From: Fluviispira sanaruensis
Lineage (GTDB): Bacteria > Bdellovibrionota_B > Oligoflexia > Silvanigrellales > Silvanigrellaceae
Assembly (NCBI RefSeq): GCF_004295685.1
Contig: NZ_AP019368.1
Span: 402,501 to 466,500, forward strand
DNA: 64,000 bases
Direction of reading: 5' to 3'
Part shown: positions 7,841-16,953 of the stretch, in pieces
Layout of the letters: each line of letters begins with the position of its first letter
How positions within the stretch are numbered: position 1 is the stretch's first letter
The notes under the pieces: generated by a model
The model's input: only the letters and a program-made list of their open reading frames with translations
What the model was told of the DNA's origin: nothing
The model's database searches: none
Position numbers and translations under genes: made by a program

Positions 7841-8818
7841 ATGGATCAAGTATTAAGTCAAAACGAAGTTGACGCCTTATTAAATGCAGTTTCGGACGGA
7901 CGGGTTGAAGGACCTGATGCGGGGAAGCAGGATGCATCGGGTATTGTGCATTATGATTTAGCAAATCAGGATAGAATTATCCGTGGGCGTATGCCTACAC
8001 TGGATATTATCCACGATCGATTTATTCGTTTATTTCGTATTTCTTTATCTGCTGCACTCAGAAAAGTGGCGAATATTGGAGTGAATAGCTCTGGGCCGAT
8101 TAAATTTGGTGAATTTATGAATTCACTTCCATTGCCGAGCTGTTTAAATATTTTGCGCATCGAACCTTTGCGTGGCTCTGCAGTGATGGTTATAGAAAGT
8201 AAACTGCTATATGCGCTCGTTGATAGCTTATTTGGTGGAAATGATGTTCCTTATACAAAGATTGAAGGTAAAGATTTTACTCAAATAGAAATCAAAGTCG
8301 CAAGACGAATTGTTATGTCTGCTGTAGATGATCTGGAAAAAGCTTGGGCACCTGTTTTTCCAATTAAAATATCTTACTCACGTACAGAAATTAATCCACA
8401 ATTTGTTGCAATTGTTCCTCCAAGTGACGTGGTAATTTCAACTGCATTTGATATTGAACTTGAAAAAATGAGTGGTTCCATAAAACTCGTCATACCTTAT
8501 TCAACACTCGAACCTATTAAATCAAAATTAAGTGTTGGATTTCAAAATGAGCAATTAGAAGTAGACCATATTTGGATCAATAGAATTAAATCTCAATTGA
8601 TGGGAACGAGTGTTAACTTAACTGTTAGCTTAGGAAATTGCTGGATAAACTTAAGGGATCTTATGGAAATTGCCAGTGGAGATGTTCTAATTTTGGAAAG
8701 AGATTGCGATAAAGCGCTCGATGTTATGGTGGAAGGTATTCATAAATTCAGAGGCATTCCAGGAATTATAAGAGGAAATAAAGCAATTAAAATAACAGAA
8801 TTAATCGGAGATAATTAA
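7841..8818 (+). CDS. fliM: Flagellar motor switch protein FliM
   Basis: FliM is the part of the C-ring that binds phosphorylated CheY and controls rotation direction. The protein has 325 residues, the normal length. The N-terminal CheY-binding peptide is present (LSQNEVDALLNA, residues 5-16), followed by the CheC-like middle domain (with LRIEPLRGSAVMVIE) and a C-terminal SpoA-type domain that pairs with FliN. Start codon ATG with ribosome site GGAGTAAGG overlapping the end of fliL. It is followed by fliN after a single base, so the two are very likely translated together. Confidence 0.96.
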   Translation: MDQVLSQNEVDALLNAVSDGRVEGPDAGKQDASGIVHYDLANQDRIIRGRMPTLDIIHDRFIRLFRISLSAALRKVANIGVNSSGPIKFGEFMNSLPLPSCLNILRIEPLRGSAVMVIESKLLYALVDSLFGGNDVPYTKIEGKDFTQIEIKVARRIVMSAVDDLEKAWAPVFPIKISYSRTEINPQFVAIVPPSDVVISTAFDIELEKMSGSIKLVIPYSTLEPIKSKLSVGFQNEQLEVDHIWINRIKSQLMGTSVNLTVSLGNCWINLRDLMEIASGDVLILERDCDKALDVMVEGIHKFRGIPGIIRGNKAIKITELIGDN

Positions 8819-8819
8819 T

Positions 8820-9269
8820 ATGGCTGATCTAAATGAAGGCTTTCGACCTGAAGATTTTGGTTTAGGAGATGAAGGGGCAGAAGGAGAAGCACCTGCGGCG
8901 GAAGCTGCACCCGCCGAAGCAAGTTCGGGAGGCGGGGGTGGCGGAGGCAATTCCTCTCAGGCGAGTAAAGATGATGAGTCATTAAAAAATCTTGATATAT
9001 CACGCATGAAAATGGTTCTTGATGTTCCACTTAAAGTCACAGTGGAGTTAGGCAGAACAAAACTTTTAGTAAATGATTTGCTGCAATTGGGTCAAGGTTC
9101 CGTTATTGAACTTGATAAAATGGCAGGTGAACCAATGGAAATATATGTCAATGATAAGCTTGTGGCAATGGGAGAAGTTGTTGTCGTTAATGAAAAATTC
9201 GGTGTGCGTCTCACAGACGTAATGAGCGGTGTTGGAATGGATGCATCTTCATCGGGTGATTCTGTTTGA
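8820..9269 (+). CDS. fliN: Flagellar motor switch protein FliN
   Basis: FliN forms the lower C-ring and helps recruit export cargo. The protein has 149 residues. The C-terminal 80 residues are the SpoA domain (MKMVLDVPLKVTVELGRTK, then LLQLGQGSVIELDK and GEVVVVNEKFGVRLTDV). The N-terminal 60 residues are a low-complexity acidic, Ala- and Gly-rich linker with a run of about eight glycines, as in other longer FliN proteins. It starts one base after the fliM stop codon, and a ribosome site (GGAGAT) lies inside the end of fliM. Confidence 0.95.
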   Translation: MADLNEGFRPEDFGLGDEGAEGEAPAAEAAPAEASSGGGGGGGNSSQASKDDESLKNLDISRMKMVLDVPLKVTVELGRTKLLVNDLLQLGQGSVIELDKMAGEPMEIYVNDKLVAMGEVVVVNEKFGVRLTDVMSGVGMDASSSGDSV

Positions 9270-9295
9270 TAGCGCGTTGGATAAAAGGGGTTATT

Positions 9296-10294
9296 ATGAA
9301 AATTCTATTTATTTTCTTTAATTTAATTTTAGTTGGGAGCAATGTTTTTGCTCAATCTTCCAATGAAGCTATTGTACCACCCATTCAATTTCCAGAGCAA
9401 AAAATAGAAGACACTGTGCAGAAGTCTGAGCAGGAAAAAGGGTTCTCTAACTCTGAAAAACTAAAAGAAATAAATTTGGAGAATCAAATGCAAATGATTC
9501 TATCAAATAAAATCCCTGAAAATGAAGCCATAAAAAACTTAAAGACAGAAATAGAAACTAAGAAAAGCAAAACGAGTGAAAAGATAAAAACTAAAGAGAG
9601 TGATTATGACTTTTTAAAAGAAGATACTCCTAAAAACAAATCAGGTTCTGATTTATTGAAGTTTTTTACTTTAGCAATTTGCTTTACTTCTATTATAGCT
9701 GTTTGTGGGTATTTTCTTGTAAAGATGAAAAAAAGAGGGGCATTTGCAATGACTCGCCCCGATAAAATTATGGATGTTGTTTCGAGCTTATCCATATCGC
9801 CAAAAAGACAAGTTTTAATATTAAGGATTCGTGATCAAGAGATCGTAGTGTCCAACACAGAAGCTGGGATTAATTTTTTAACTGAAATTAGTGGGAATAG
9901 TGGATATCAAAGTAAACAGATTGTTGAAAAAAAACCAAATTTAATCAGTGATAAAATGACATTTTCTAAGTCTGACAGATCATTTATAGAAAAACCAGAG
10001 CCTAGAAAAGAAAACGTCATAAATAACTCCGACAAAGTAGCAGAAAAGAAATCGGACATTCTTCTAAAAGCATTAAAAAGTTTAAATACGAATTCCCTCA
10101 CTCAGAAGTTAAAAAATAGTGAAGAAAAAAATGGAGAAGAAAATAAACCAGGAAACTTTCCTAAATATTTAGCGAGTCAATTTGAAGCAGAAAGCAAAAA
10201 GGATTTAAAAAAGAAAGAAGAAGATGGAGATAGTGTAGAAAACGTAACAAATTTAATTAGAGAAAAACTTCGCTCGATGAAACCGCTCAACTAA
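9296..10294 (+). CDS. fliO: Flagellar export apparatus protein FliO
   Basis: FliO assists assembly of the FliP ring in the export gate. The product has 332 residues: a signal-like N-terminus (MKILFIFFNLILVGSNVFAQ), a charged periplasmic region, one transmembrane helix (about 118-140), and then the typical FliO stretch DVVSSLSISPKRQVLILRI followed by a long Lys/Glu-rich cytoplasmic tail. The frame is open back to a TTG at 9266 that overlaps fliN, but the ATG at 9296 has a strong site (AAAAGGGG) and a signal-like start, so I use it. Assignment rests on position between fliN and fliP plus the short conserved motif. Confidence 0.85.
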   Translation: MKILFIFFNLILVGSNVFAQSSNEAIVPPIQFPEQKIEDTVQKSEQEKGFSNSEKLKEINLENQMQMILSNKIPENEAIKNLKTEIETKKSKTSEKIKTKESDYDFLKEDTPKNKSGSDLLKFFTLAICFTSIIAVCGYFLVKMKKRGAFAMTRPDKIMDVVSSLSISPKRQVLILRIRDQEIVVSNTEAGINFLTEISGNSGYQSKQIVEKKPNLISDKMTFSKSDRSFIEKPEPRKENVINNSDKVAEKKSDILLKALKSLNTNSLTQKLKNSEEKNGEENKPGNFPKYLASQFEAESKKDLKKKEEDGDSVENVTNLIREKLRSMKPLN

Positions 10295-10318
10295 GTGTAC
10301 TTATTAACAGGAGATGAT

Positions 10319-11152
10319 ATGAGAATTATTCTTTGTATTAAGATATTGCTCCTATCATTTTCTTTATTTTTTACACAAAATAATTTTGCGCAAAATAAAA
10401 GTCCTGAACAGAAATCTGAAAAAACTTGGCAAAGAGACAATGCTAATGTGCAAAATAAATTGGATCTCAGTAAAAGTCCAATGCCTATTTTTTCAATAAA
10501 TATTGCCAATGGTGAAAACCAAGATGATTTTATTCCTGCAATAAAAGTAGTCGCAATCCTTACATTGCTTACTTTTGGGCCAGCTATATTACTCTTAATG
10601 AGTTCCTTTACGAGAATTCTTATAGTGCTTTCTTTTTTAAGACAAGCATTGGGAATTCCGACAATGCCACCCAATCAAATTCTAATCGCTCTCTCTCTCT
10701 TTCTTACTTATTTCATCATGGCACCGACAATTACAAAAATTTATGATTCTGCGGTTGTCCCTTATATGCAAAAGGATATCACCACTCAGCAAGCTCTCGA
10801 TGTGGGTCAGAAACCTTTACATGACTTTATGATTGCTCAAGTAAGAAAAGACGATCTGAAATTATTCTATCAAATGAGTAAACTAGAGCGCCCAGAAAGT
10901 AGAGATGATGTGCCAATGCGTGTTCTTGTTCCTGCATTTGTCATCAGTGAATTAAAAATGGCTTTTCAAATTGGTTTCTTAGTTTATTTACCATTTATTG
11001 TGATTGATATGATTGTCAGCAGCGTTTTAATGGCAATGGGTATGATGATGTTACCTCCAACAGTTGTCAGTTTGCCTCTAAAATTAATATTATTTGTCGT
11101 CGTAGATGGTTGGAATTTATTAGCAGGATCATTGATTAAAAGCTTTATTTAG
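10319..11152 (+). CDS. fliP: Flagellar export gate protein FliP
   Basis: FliP forms the core pentamer of the type III export gate. The protein has 277 residues with an N-terminal signal peptide (MRIILCIKILLLSFSLFF), four transmembrane segments and the family hallmark SSFTRILIVLSFLRQALG followed by PPNQILIALSLFLT. The periplasmic loop and the final helix pair (FQIGFLVYLPFIVIDMI) are typical. The start chosen is the ATG at 10319, which follows AGGAGATG; the frame is open up to a GTG at 10295. It follows fliO closely and precedes fliQ by 11 bases. Confidence 0.96.
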   Translation: MRIILCIKILLLSFSLFFTQNNFAQNKSPEQKSEKTWQRDNANVQNKLDLSKSPMPIFSINIANGENQDDFIPAIKVVAILTLLTFGPAILLLMSSFTRILIVLSFLRQALGIPTMPPNQILIALSLFLTYFIMAPTITKIYDSAVVPYMQKDITTQQALDVGQKPLHDFMIAQVRKDDLKLFYQMSKLERPESRDDVPMRVLVPAFVISELKMAFQIGFLVYLPFIVIDMIVSSVLMAMGMMMLPPTVVSLPLKLILFVVVDGWNLLAGSLIKSFI

Positions 11153-11163
11153 AAGGATAGTAT

Positions 11164-11442
11164 ATGAATAATCAGCAGGTCATCGATATTATTCTTTCTG
11201 TTCTCTATATAACAGTAGAAATTTCGTTACCTCTATTGGGTGTCGCTCTTGTAGTTGGTTTACTCGTCAGCGTGTTTCAAGCGGCAACTCAAATAAACGA
11301 ATCGACTTTAAGTTTTCTCCCTAAAATTGCTGCGATGTTGGTTGTACTCGTTTTATTGTCGCCTTGGATGTTGAGAAAATTAAATGACTACACTCACAAA
11401 ATATATGACAAAATCCCAGAATTATCAAGGCAAAATAAGTGA
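11164..11442 (+). CDS. fliQ: Flagellar export gate protein FliQ
   Basis: FliQ packs around the FliP-FliR core of the export gate. The protein has 92 residues, the normal size, and two hydrophobic hairpin helices (residues 15-42 and 52-76). The motif QAATQINESTLSFLPKI between them is typical. The ATG follows the site AGAAGGATAG. Its stop codon lies 7 bases before the preferred fliR start, so translation is likely coupled. Confidence 0.95.
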   Translation: MNNQQVIDIILSVLYITVEISLPLLGVALVVGLLVSVFQAATQINESTLSFLPKIAAMLVVLVLLSPWMLRKLNDYTHKIYDKIPELSRQNK

Positions 11443-11449
11443 GAAAATA

Positions 11450-12268
11450 ATGGATATATTATCGGTCATACAATTTAAACCCGAAACTTGGCCCATGCCG
11501 ATAATGGCCTTTTTGCGAATTACGACAATCTTTTTTTTCTTACCTATTTTTGGTGATCAAGTTGTCCCGACTAGACTCAGAATATTATTAGGCTTAGCAT
11601 TTACATTTTTTTTATATCCATTAGTTTCAGATAAAATGTATCATACAGATAAGTTATTACAATGGAGCGCTGTAACCTTAGCTATGGCGACTTTGCATGA
11701 AGTATTTTTTGGTTTTGCTGTAGGTTTTGCTGCTAAACTCGTTATTTATGCTGTTTCAGTAGCATCGCATACAGTTGGAATAAATATGGGTTTTCAAGTC
11801 GCATCCATGTTTAGCCCAGGATTAAATGACCACGAATCTTCATTTTCAGTTATGAAAAATTGGTTTGTCATTATTTTAATATTAACTTTAAATATTCATC
11901 ATATTTTTATTGAAGGCATTGTTAAATCATTTCTAACGGTGCCAATAGCCGGAATTCCCGATAAAGTTGCTTTAACTAGAGTTGCAGTTTCTGTTATTCA
12001 AGAAGCATTTGAATTGGGAATACGCCTCGCGGCCCCACTTCTAGCCGTGCAAATTTTAATTAATATTTCTTTGGGTCTACTCAATCGAGCTTTGCCATCT
12101 TTAAATGTATTTATTGTTAGCTTTCCATTAAGCTTTCTCATTTCTATGATTATTTTATTTATAAGTATTACATCTTTTATGAGCTTGCTTGGAAATTATG
12201 GAATGGAAAAAGAAGTGGCTTGGTTTGAATCGATGCGGCGGGTATTTGTGCCTGTGAATTCACCTTGA
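11450..12268 (+). CDS. fliR: Flagellar export gate protein FliR
   Basis: FliR is the sixth subunit of the export gate core. The protein has 272 residues with about six membrane segments, starting MDILSVIQFKPETWPMPIMA and including FLRITTIFFFLPIFG and VVPTRLRILLGLAFTFF, both usual for FliR. The frame is open upstream into fliQ (to 11384), but the ATG at 11450 gives the expected N-terminus and avoids a long overlap. It is followed 14 bases later by flhB. Confidence 0.94.
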   Translation: MDILSVIQFKPETWPMPIMAFLRITTIFFFLPIFGDQVVPTRLRILLGLAFTFFLYPLVSDKMYHTDKLLQWSAVTLAMATLHEVFFGFAVGFAAKLVIYAVSVASHTVGINMGFQVASMFSPGLNDHESSFSVMKNWFVIILILTLNIHHIFIEGIVKSFLTVPIAGIPDKVALTRVAVSVIQEAFELGIRLAAPLLAVQILINISLGLLNRALPSLNVFIVSFPLSFLISMIILFISITSFMSLLGNYGMEKEVAWFESMRRVFVPVNSP

Positions 12269-12282
12269 TTTTTTGAGGAAAA

Positions 12283-13374
12283 ATGGAACAACGAGAAGAA
12301 AAAGGACAAGAAGATAAAACTGAAGAAGCGACCGAAGAAAAGCGGAATCAATTTCGTGAGGAAGGAAATATTGCCAACCCACGGGAAATTGTCGCTTGCG
12401 TCACTCTTATATTATTTACATCTTATTTCTATTTTTCTTCTCAAAATCTCATTCTTGCATTTCAAGAATGCTTTCGGCGTGCATGGTTTGGTTTCCCCGG
12501 CTATTATGTTGATTACTCAAGTCTCTTAAAAGTTATTTTTTATGCAATATCACCCATATTACCACATTTTATTTTTATTGTTTTGGCATGTTCTGTTTTT
12601 CCAACATTTATAGGTTTAGCTGTCACTCGTTTCAATTGGTCATGGAAAAAATTGAATTTTAATATTGGAAAATTAGATCCAATCTCAGGTTTTGCCAGAA
12701 TGTTCAGTGTGAATTCATTTGTGGAAATGATCAAAGTTGTAACGAAATGTTTAATCTTTAGTATTCTCATTTTTATAGTATTGAAAAGTGAAATTTTTTC
12801 AGCAAGTGAAAACTATTTTTACAATAATTTAGATTATATGAAAAATATTGGGAATTCAATATCAAAATTAATGCTTGTTATGTGCGCTGCAGGTGTAGTC
12901 ATTGGGGGTGGAGATTTTTCTTATAATTTCTGGAAAATTAATAGAGATATGAAGATGACTAAGCAAGAATTAAAAGAAGAAGTAAAAAAGCATGAAGGGG
13001 ATCCTCTATTAAAATCCCAAAGAAAAAGAATGGCGCGTGATTTTGTGATGCGGAAAAGTTTGAGAGAAGTGCCTAAAGCAAGTTTTGTTGTGACGAATCC
13101 AGAACACTTTTCTGTAGCTATTCGCTATAAAAAAGGAATGACAGCACCTGTTATCATTGCAAAAGGACAGGATCTCATTGCTTTTAAAATTAGAGAAATT
13201 GCGAAGCAACACGACATTATGATTGTTGAAAATAAACCACTGGCAAGAACACTTTATAAAACTGTAAAAGTTGGGCAAGAAATACCGCCCGTTTTATATC
13301 AAAGTGTTATCGAAGTGATCAAATATATACATAAAATTAGAGGTAGAAAATACTTTGAAAGATTTGAGGCATAA
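12283..13374 (+). CDS. flhB: Flagellar export switch protein FlhB
   Basis: FlhB switches the export machine from rod/hook to filament substrates through self-cleavage. The protein has 363 residues: a charged N-terminus (EDKTEEATEEKRNQFREEG), four membrane helices (about 35-55, 90-115, 145-165, 190-215), a connecting linker and the cytoplasmic domain. The cleavage motif, usually NPTH, is NPEH here (residues 272-275). Asn, Pro and His, the residues needed for cleavage, are kept. The remaining domain (FSVAIRYKKGMTAPVIIAKG) is normal. The ATG has the site GAGGAA. It is followed 3 bases later by flhA. Confidence 0.95.
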   Translation: MEQREEKGQEDKTEEATEEKRNQFREEGNIANPREIVACVTLILFTSYFYFSSQNLILAFQECFRRAWFGFPGYYVDYSSLLKVIFYAISPILPHFIFIVLACSVFPTFIGLAVTRFNWSWKKLNFNIGKLDPISGFARMFSVNSFVEMIKVVTKCLIFSILIFIVLKSEIFSASENYFYNNLDYMKNIGNSISKLMLVMCAAGVVIGGGDFSYNFWKINRDMKMTKQELKEEVKKHEGDPLLKSQRKRMARDFVMRKSLREVPKASFVVTNPEHFSVAIRYKKGMTAPVIIAKGQDLIAFKIREIAKQHDIMIVENKPLARTLYKTVKVGQEIPPVLYQSVIEVIKYIHKIRGRKYFERFEA

Positions 13375-13377
13375 TGT

Positions 13378-15492
13378 ATGGCAAAAAGTTCGACGCAAGT
13401 TGCTACTAATTCCCCGACAAGTTCATTGACTGCGCAAGCAATGACAAAAAATCCAGATCTTATTATGGCTGTTGTTGTGGTTGGCACAGTCCTCATGATG
13501 ATTTTTCCCTTGCCAGTATTTTTTCTCGACTTTTTATTGGCAATAAGTATATCTGTTGCATTAATTATATTACTGGTAAGTATTTATATAACAAAGCCAC
13601 TTGAGTTCGGTGTTTTTCCAACTTTATTATTAATTTCGACTTTATTTCGACTTTCTTTGAACGTTGCAACGACTCGAAACATTCTTTTGCATGGTGCTGA
13701 TGGAGAAGTCGCAAACTTAGTTGTAGGTTTCGGTAAGGTCGTTGTCGGTGGTAATTTTGTCGTTGGTTTTGTTATCTTTATAATTTTAATGGTGATCAAT
13801 TTTATCGTGATCACCAAAGGTGCTGGGCGCGTTGCTGAAGTTGCTGCTCGATTTACCTTGGATGCCATGCCAGGAAAGCAAATGGCGATCGATGCGGAAT
13901 TAAACGCGGGGCATATCAATGCTGACGAAGCAAAAAAAAGGAGAAAGTCAGTTGAAAAAGAAGCCGATTTCTATGGTGCAATGGATGGTGCGAGTAAATT
14001 CGTTCGCGGTGATGCCATTGCAGGAATTATTATTACAGTTGTAAATATAATTGTAGGTTTTTCCATTGGCGTTTTAATGCATGATTTAACACCTCAAGAC
14101 TCTGCCGCTCGTTTTACTCTGTTTGCTGTGGGTGATGGATTAATCAGTGCCATTCCCGCACTTATGATTTCCACTGCAGCTGGTATTATCGTGACAAGAG
14201 CGACGAGCGAAGGAAATTTAGGGAGTGAAGTCTTAAATCAAATAAGAATTCACCCTAAAGCATTTTATATTGCTGCTGGATTGATTTTCTGTTTAGCATT
14301 AATACCAGGGTTTCCAAAATTATCTTTTTTTATCTTGGGATCAATTCTCGTCATCTTTGGAAGAATGTCGCATAATTGGATTGATAATAAAAAGAAAACA
14401 GAAGAAAGTATGAAAGATGCAGATGAGCGGAAAAAAGATGAAAAAGACGTAAATAACCTAGATAGTATCATGAAAATTGACATGCTTGCCATAGAGGTTG
14501 GGCATGGTCTTGTTCCTTTAATTGACCCTGCGCAAGATGGAGAGGTTGTTGATAGAATACAAGGTATTCGTAAACAATTTGCTCAAGAAATGGGAATAAT
14601 CATTCCACAAGTTCAATTGCGTGACAATCTTCAGCTCGATCCTGGATCTTATCAAATTCTTTTGAAATCCAATAAAATATCTCAAGGAAATTTAATGGTC
14701 GATTATTTTCTTGCGATGGATCCTGGTGGTGTTGATTTACCTATCAGTGGCGAAACCACGAAAGATCCTGTCTATGGATTGCCTGCAATATGGGTGCACA
14801 AACGCGATAAAGATGAGGCTGTCTTTAGAGGATACACAGTTGTGAATTGCTCCACAGTTATAGCGACGCATGTAACAAAAGTTTTAAAGGAACATGCGGC
14901 AGAACTTATCACGCGGCAAGATATGCAATATTTAATCGATAAATTAAAAGAATCAAATCCAAAAGTGGTCGATGAAGTGCTTCAATCAGATAGACTTTCA
15001 TTAGGAGAAATTGTGAAAGTCGTGCAAAACCTGCTTCGTGAAGATGTGTCAGTGCGAGACATTCTTACCCTATTTGAGTGCTTAGCGGATCATTGTAGAA
15101 TTATTAAAAATCCCGATGTTCTTTCTGAGCAATGTCGCAAAAGTTTTGGCAGAAATATTGTGCAAAAACTTTTGAATGAAAAGGAAGAAGTTTTGGTTGT
15201 TACCTTTGATCGCTTGATTGAAGATATTTTATCTGGAGGACTTGTGACTACCGAAAATGGGACTTCCTATATAAATTTAGATGCTAAGAATGCACAAGAA
15301 ATATTGCAAAAATTAATGAAAAGCATTGCTGCTTTTGAGCGCGAAGGATCGCAACCTGTTCTTCTCATAAGTGCCAAAATGCGCCAGGCATTTCAGCGCT
15401 TAGTTTCACGCTATATTCCTCATTTAGTTGTTCTATCATACGATGAAATTCCTGGGGATGTTAATATTAAAAATTTAGAAATGATTATTTAA
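13378..15492 (+). CDS. flhA: Flagellar export protein FlhA
   Basis: FlhA is the nonameric export gate protein that binds chaperone-substrate complexes and uses the proton gradient. It has 704 residues, the usual length. The first 340 residues contain about eight membrane helices and the FHIPEP-family signature region (STLFRLSLNVATTRNIL). The loop with GRVAEVAARFTLDAMPGKQM follows. The remainder is the cytoplasmic domain, with LIDPAQDGEVVDRIQGIRK. It is preceded directly by flhB and followed by flhF after about 30 bases. Confidence 0.97.
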   Translation: MAKSSTQVATNSPTSSLTAQAMTKNPDLIMAVVVVGTVLMMIFPLPVFFLDFLLAISISVALIILLVSIYITKPLEFGVFPTLLLISTLFRLSLNVATTRNILLHGADGEVANLVVGFGKVVVGGNFVVGFVIFIILMVINFIVITKGAGRVAEVAARFTLDAMPGKQMAIDAELNAGHINADEAKKRRKSVEKEADFYGAMDGASKFVRGDAIAGIIITVVNIIVGFSIGVLMHDLTPQDSAARFTLFAVGDGLISAIPALMISTAAGIIVTRATSEGNLGSEVLNQIRIHPKAFYIAAGLIFCLALIPGFPKLSFFILGSILVIFGRMSHNWIDNKKKTEESMKDADERKKDEKDVNNLDSIMKIDMLAIEVGHGLVPLIDPAQDGEVVDRIQGIRKQFAQEMGIIIPQVQLRDNLQLDPGSYQILLKSNKISQGNLMVDYFLAMDPGGVDLPISGETTKDPVYGLPAIWVHKRDKDEAVFRGYTVVNCSTVIATHVTKVLKEHAAELITRQDMQYLIDKLKESNPKVVDEVLQSDRLSLGEIVKVVQNLLREDVSVRDILTLFECLADHCRIIKNPDVLSEQCRKSFGRNIVQKLLNEKEEVLVVTFDRLIEDILSGGLVTTENGTSYINLDAKNAQEILQKLMKSIAAFEREGSQPVLLISAKMRQAFQRLVSRYIPHLVVLSYDEIPGDVNIKNLEMII

Positions 15493-15523
15493 ATTTTACT
15501 GTTTAGTTATGAAGGAATAAAAA

Positions 15524-16927
15524 ATGGAAATTAGAAAGTTTGAATCGTTTTCACTTCAAGACGCAATAAAACTTGTTAAGTTAGAGCTTGGTCGAGACGC
15601 AATCATTCTTTCTACCAAAGAAAAAGAAATATATTCTGAAGATCTTGATAAAAATTGTCGGATCTATGAAGTCACTGCAACTGCAAATGCAACTATGAAT
15701 GGACGTGTGATTTCTCCTAAATCCGGACAGAATTTACCTAAAGTTGATTTTCCAAGAATCAAACCCAAAAATGAAGCAACTGTTGTAAAAGGGGACACAA
15801 AAATATATCGTCCACAAAATAGTCCAAGTCTGGTCAATTTAAATTCTGAGACGCGTATTATGGCAAAAACCTTAGCGAGCGCATTGCAAAAAGATAATTC
15901 AAAAGAAAGACTCTTAGCTCCTGAACAAAATCGCGGGAAAAGTTATTATGATAATGCTGAGAATATAGAAGATATTGGCGTACTTCGAAGTGAAATTTCT
16001 AAAGTAAGAAAAGAATTAGAGGCTTTACCCCAAGTCGATATTTCAGAACAAATGCAAGAGATTAAACTTCTTTTGCATGATATTATGAAGGAAAAGTATA
16101 AGAAAACAGTTGATGGTTCTAACACGCATATCACAGACATAGGTATAAGGCTTAGAACTGCAGGAGTTTCAGAGAATTTTATAAGTCAACTCTCAACCTT
16201 TTTAAAGGGATTAGAGGATCCTAAATTAAGTGAAGAGTTGGTTGCATCCCCAGAAAAAACAAGAGATTTTTATTTAAGCAATGCTATTAAATTTATCTTT
16301 AAATATTTAAAAGTAACAGGGCCTTTCCGAATTGAGAATGGAAGAAAAAAAATAATCTGTCTTGTCGGACCAACTGGGGTTGGTAAGACTACGACAATCG
16401 CAAAAATTGCGGCAAAATTAAAAATCACGGATGGAAAAACAGTTGAATTAATTTCGATGGATTCCTATAGAATTGCAGCATCAGATCAATTGCGTGTGTA
16501 CGCAAAAATTTTAGAATGTCCTTTCGCCGAGACAAGTGATAAAAATGAGTTATTAAAATATATCTCAAAAAATAATAATTACGATTATATACTTATCGAT
16601 ACTGCAGGAATTAGCACGCGCTTTAATGAACAAATGGAATTTTTAAGAAAAATGTTAACTGTTCCTTTGCCGATCGAGTTTCACCTTGTGATGTCTTGCA
16701 CAATGAAACAAAGAGATATTGATGAAACAATTAGAGGATTTAAATTTTTATCACCAAGCAGTTTGATTTTTACAAAACTTGATGAGTCGTGGGCATTTGG
16801 AGAAATATTAAATAGCAGTGTGAGTGCAAAAATCCCATTAAGTTACTTTACGACCGGTCAACGTGTTCCAGAAGACTTAGAAATTGCATCTAAGGAAAGA
16901 GTTGTTGAGAGATTACTAAAGTTATAA
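15524..16927 (+). CDS. flhF: Flagellar SRP-type GTPase FlhF
   Basis: FlhF is a GTPase of the SRP family that sets the place, often the pole, and number of flagella. The protein has 467 residues: an N-terminal variable domain (beginning MEIRKFESFSLQDAIKLVK, as in other FlhF), a charged middle with a predicted helical segment, and the NG domain from about residue 200. The P-loop GPTGVGKTTTIAKIAAKL is at about 283-300, with DSYRIAASDQL and LIDTAGIS following. A site GAAGGA precedes the ATG. Together with flhG next to it, it predicts controlled flagellar placement. Confidence 0.95.
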   Translation: MEIRKFESFSLQDAIKLVKLELGRDAIILSTKEKEIYSEDLDKNCRIYEVTATANATMNGRVISPKSGQNLPKVDFPRIKPKNEATVVKGDTKIYRPQNSPSLVNLNSETRIMAKTLASALQKDNSKERLLAPEQNRGKSYYDNAENIEDIGVLRSEISKVRKELEALPQVDISEQMQEIKLLLHDIMKEKYKKTVDGSNTHITDIGIRLRTAGVSENFISQLSTFLKGLEDPKLSEELVASPEKTRDFYLSNAIKFIFKYLKVTGPFRIENGRKKIICLVGPTGVGKTTTIAKIAAKLKITDGKTVELISMDSYRIAASDQLRVYAKILECPFAETSDKNELLKYISKNNNYDYILIDTAGISTRFNEQMEFLRKMLTVPLPIEFHLVMSCTMKQRDIDETIRGFKFLSPSSLIFTKLDESWAFGEILNSSVSAKIPLSYFTTGQRVPEDLEIASKERVVERLLKL

Positions 16928-16953
16928 ATCGGTAAGATTTTAGGAGGGGAGCA

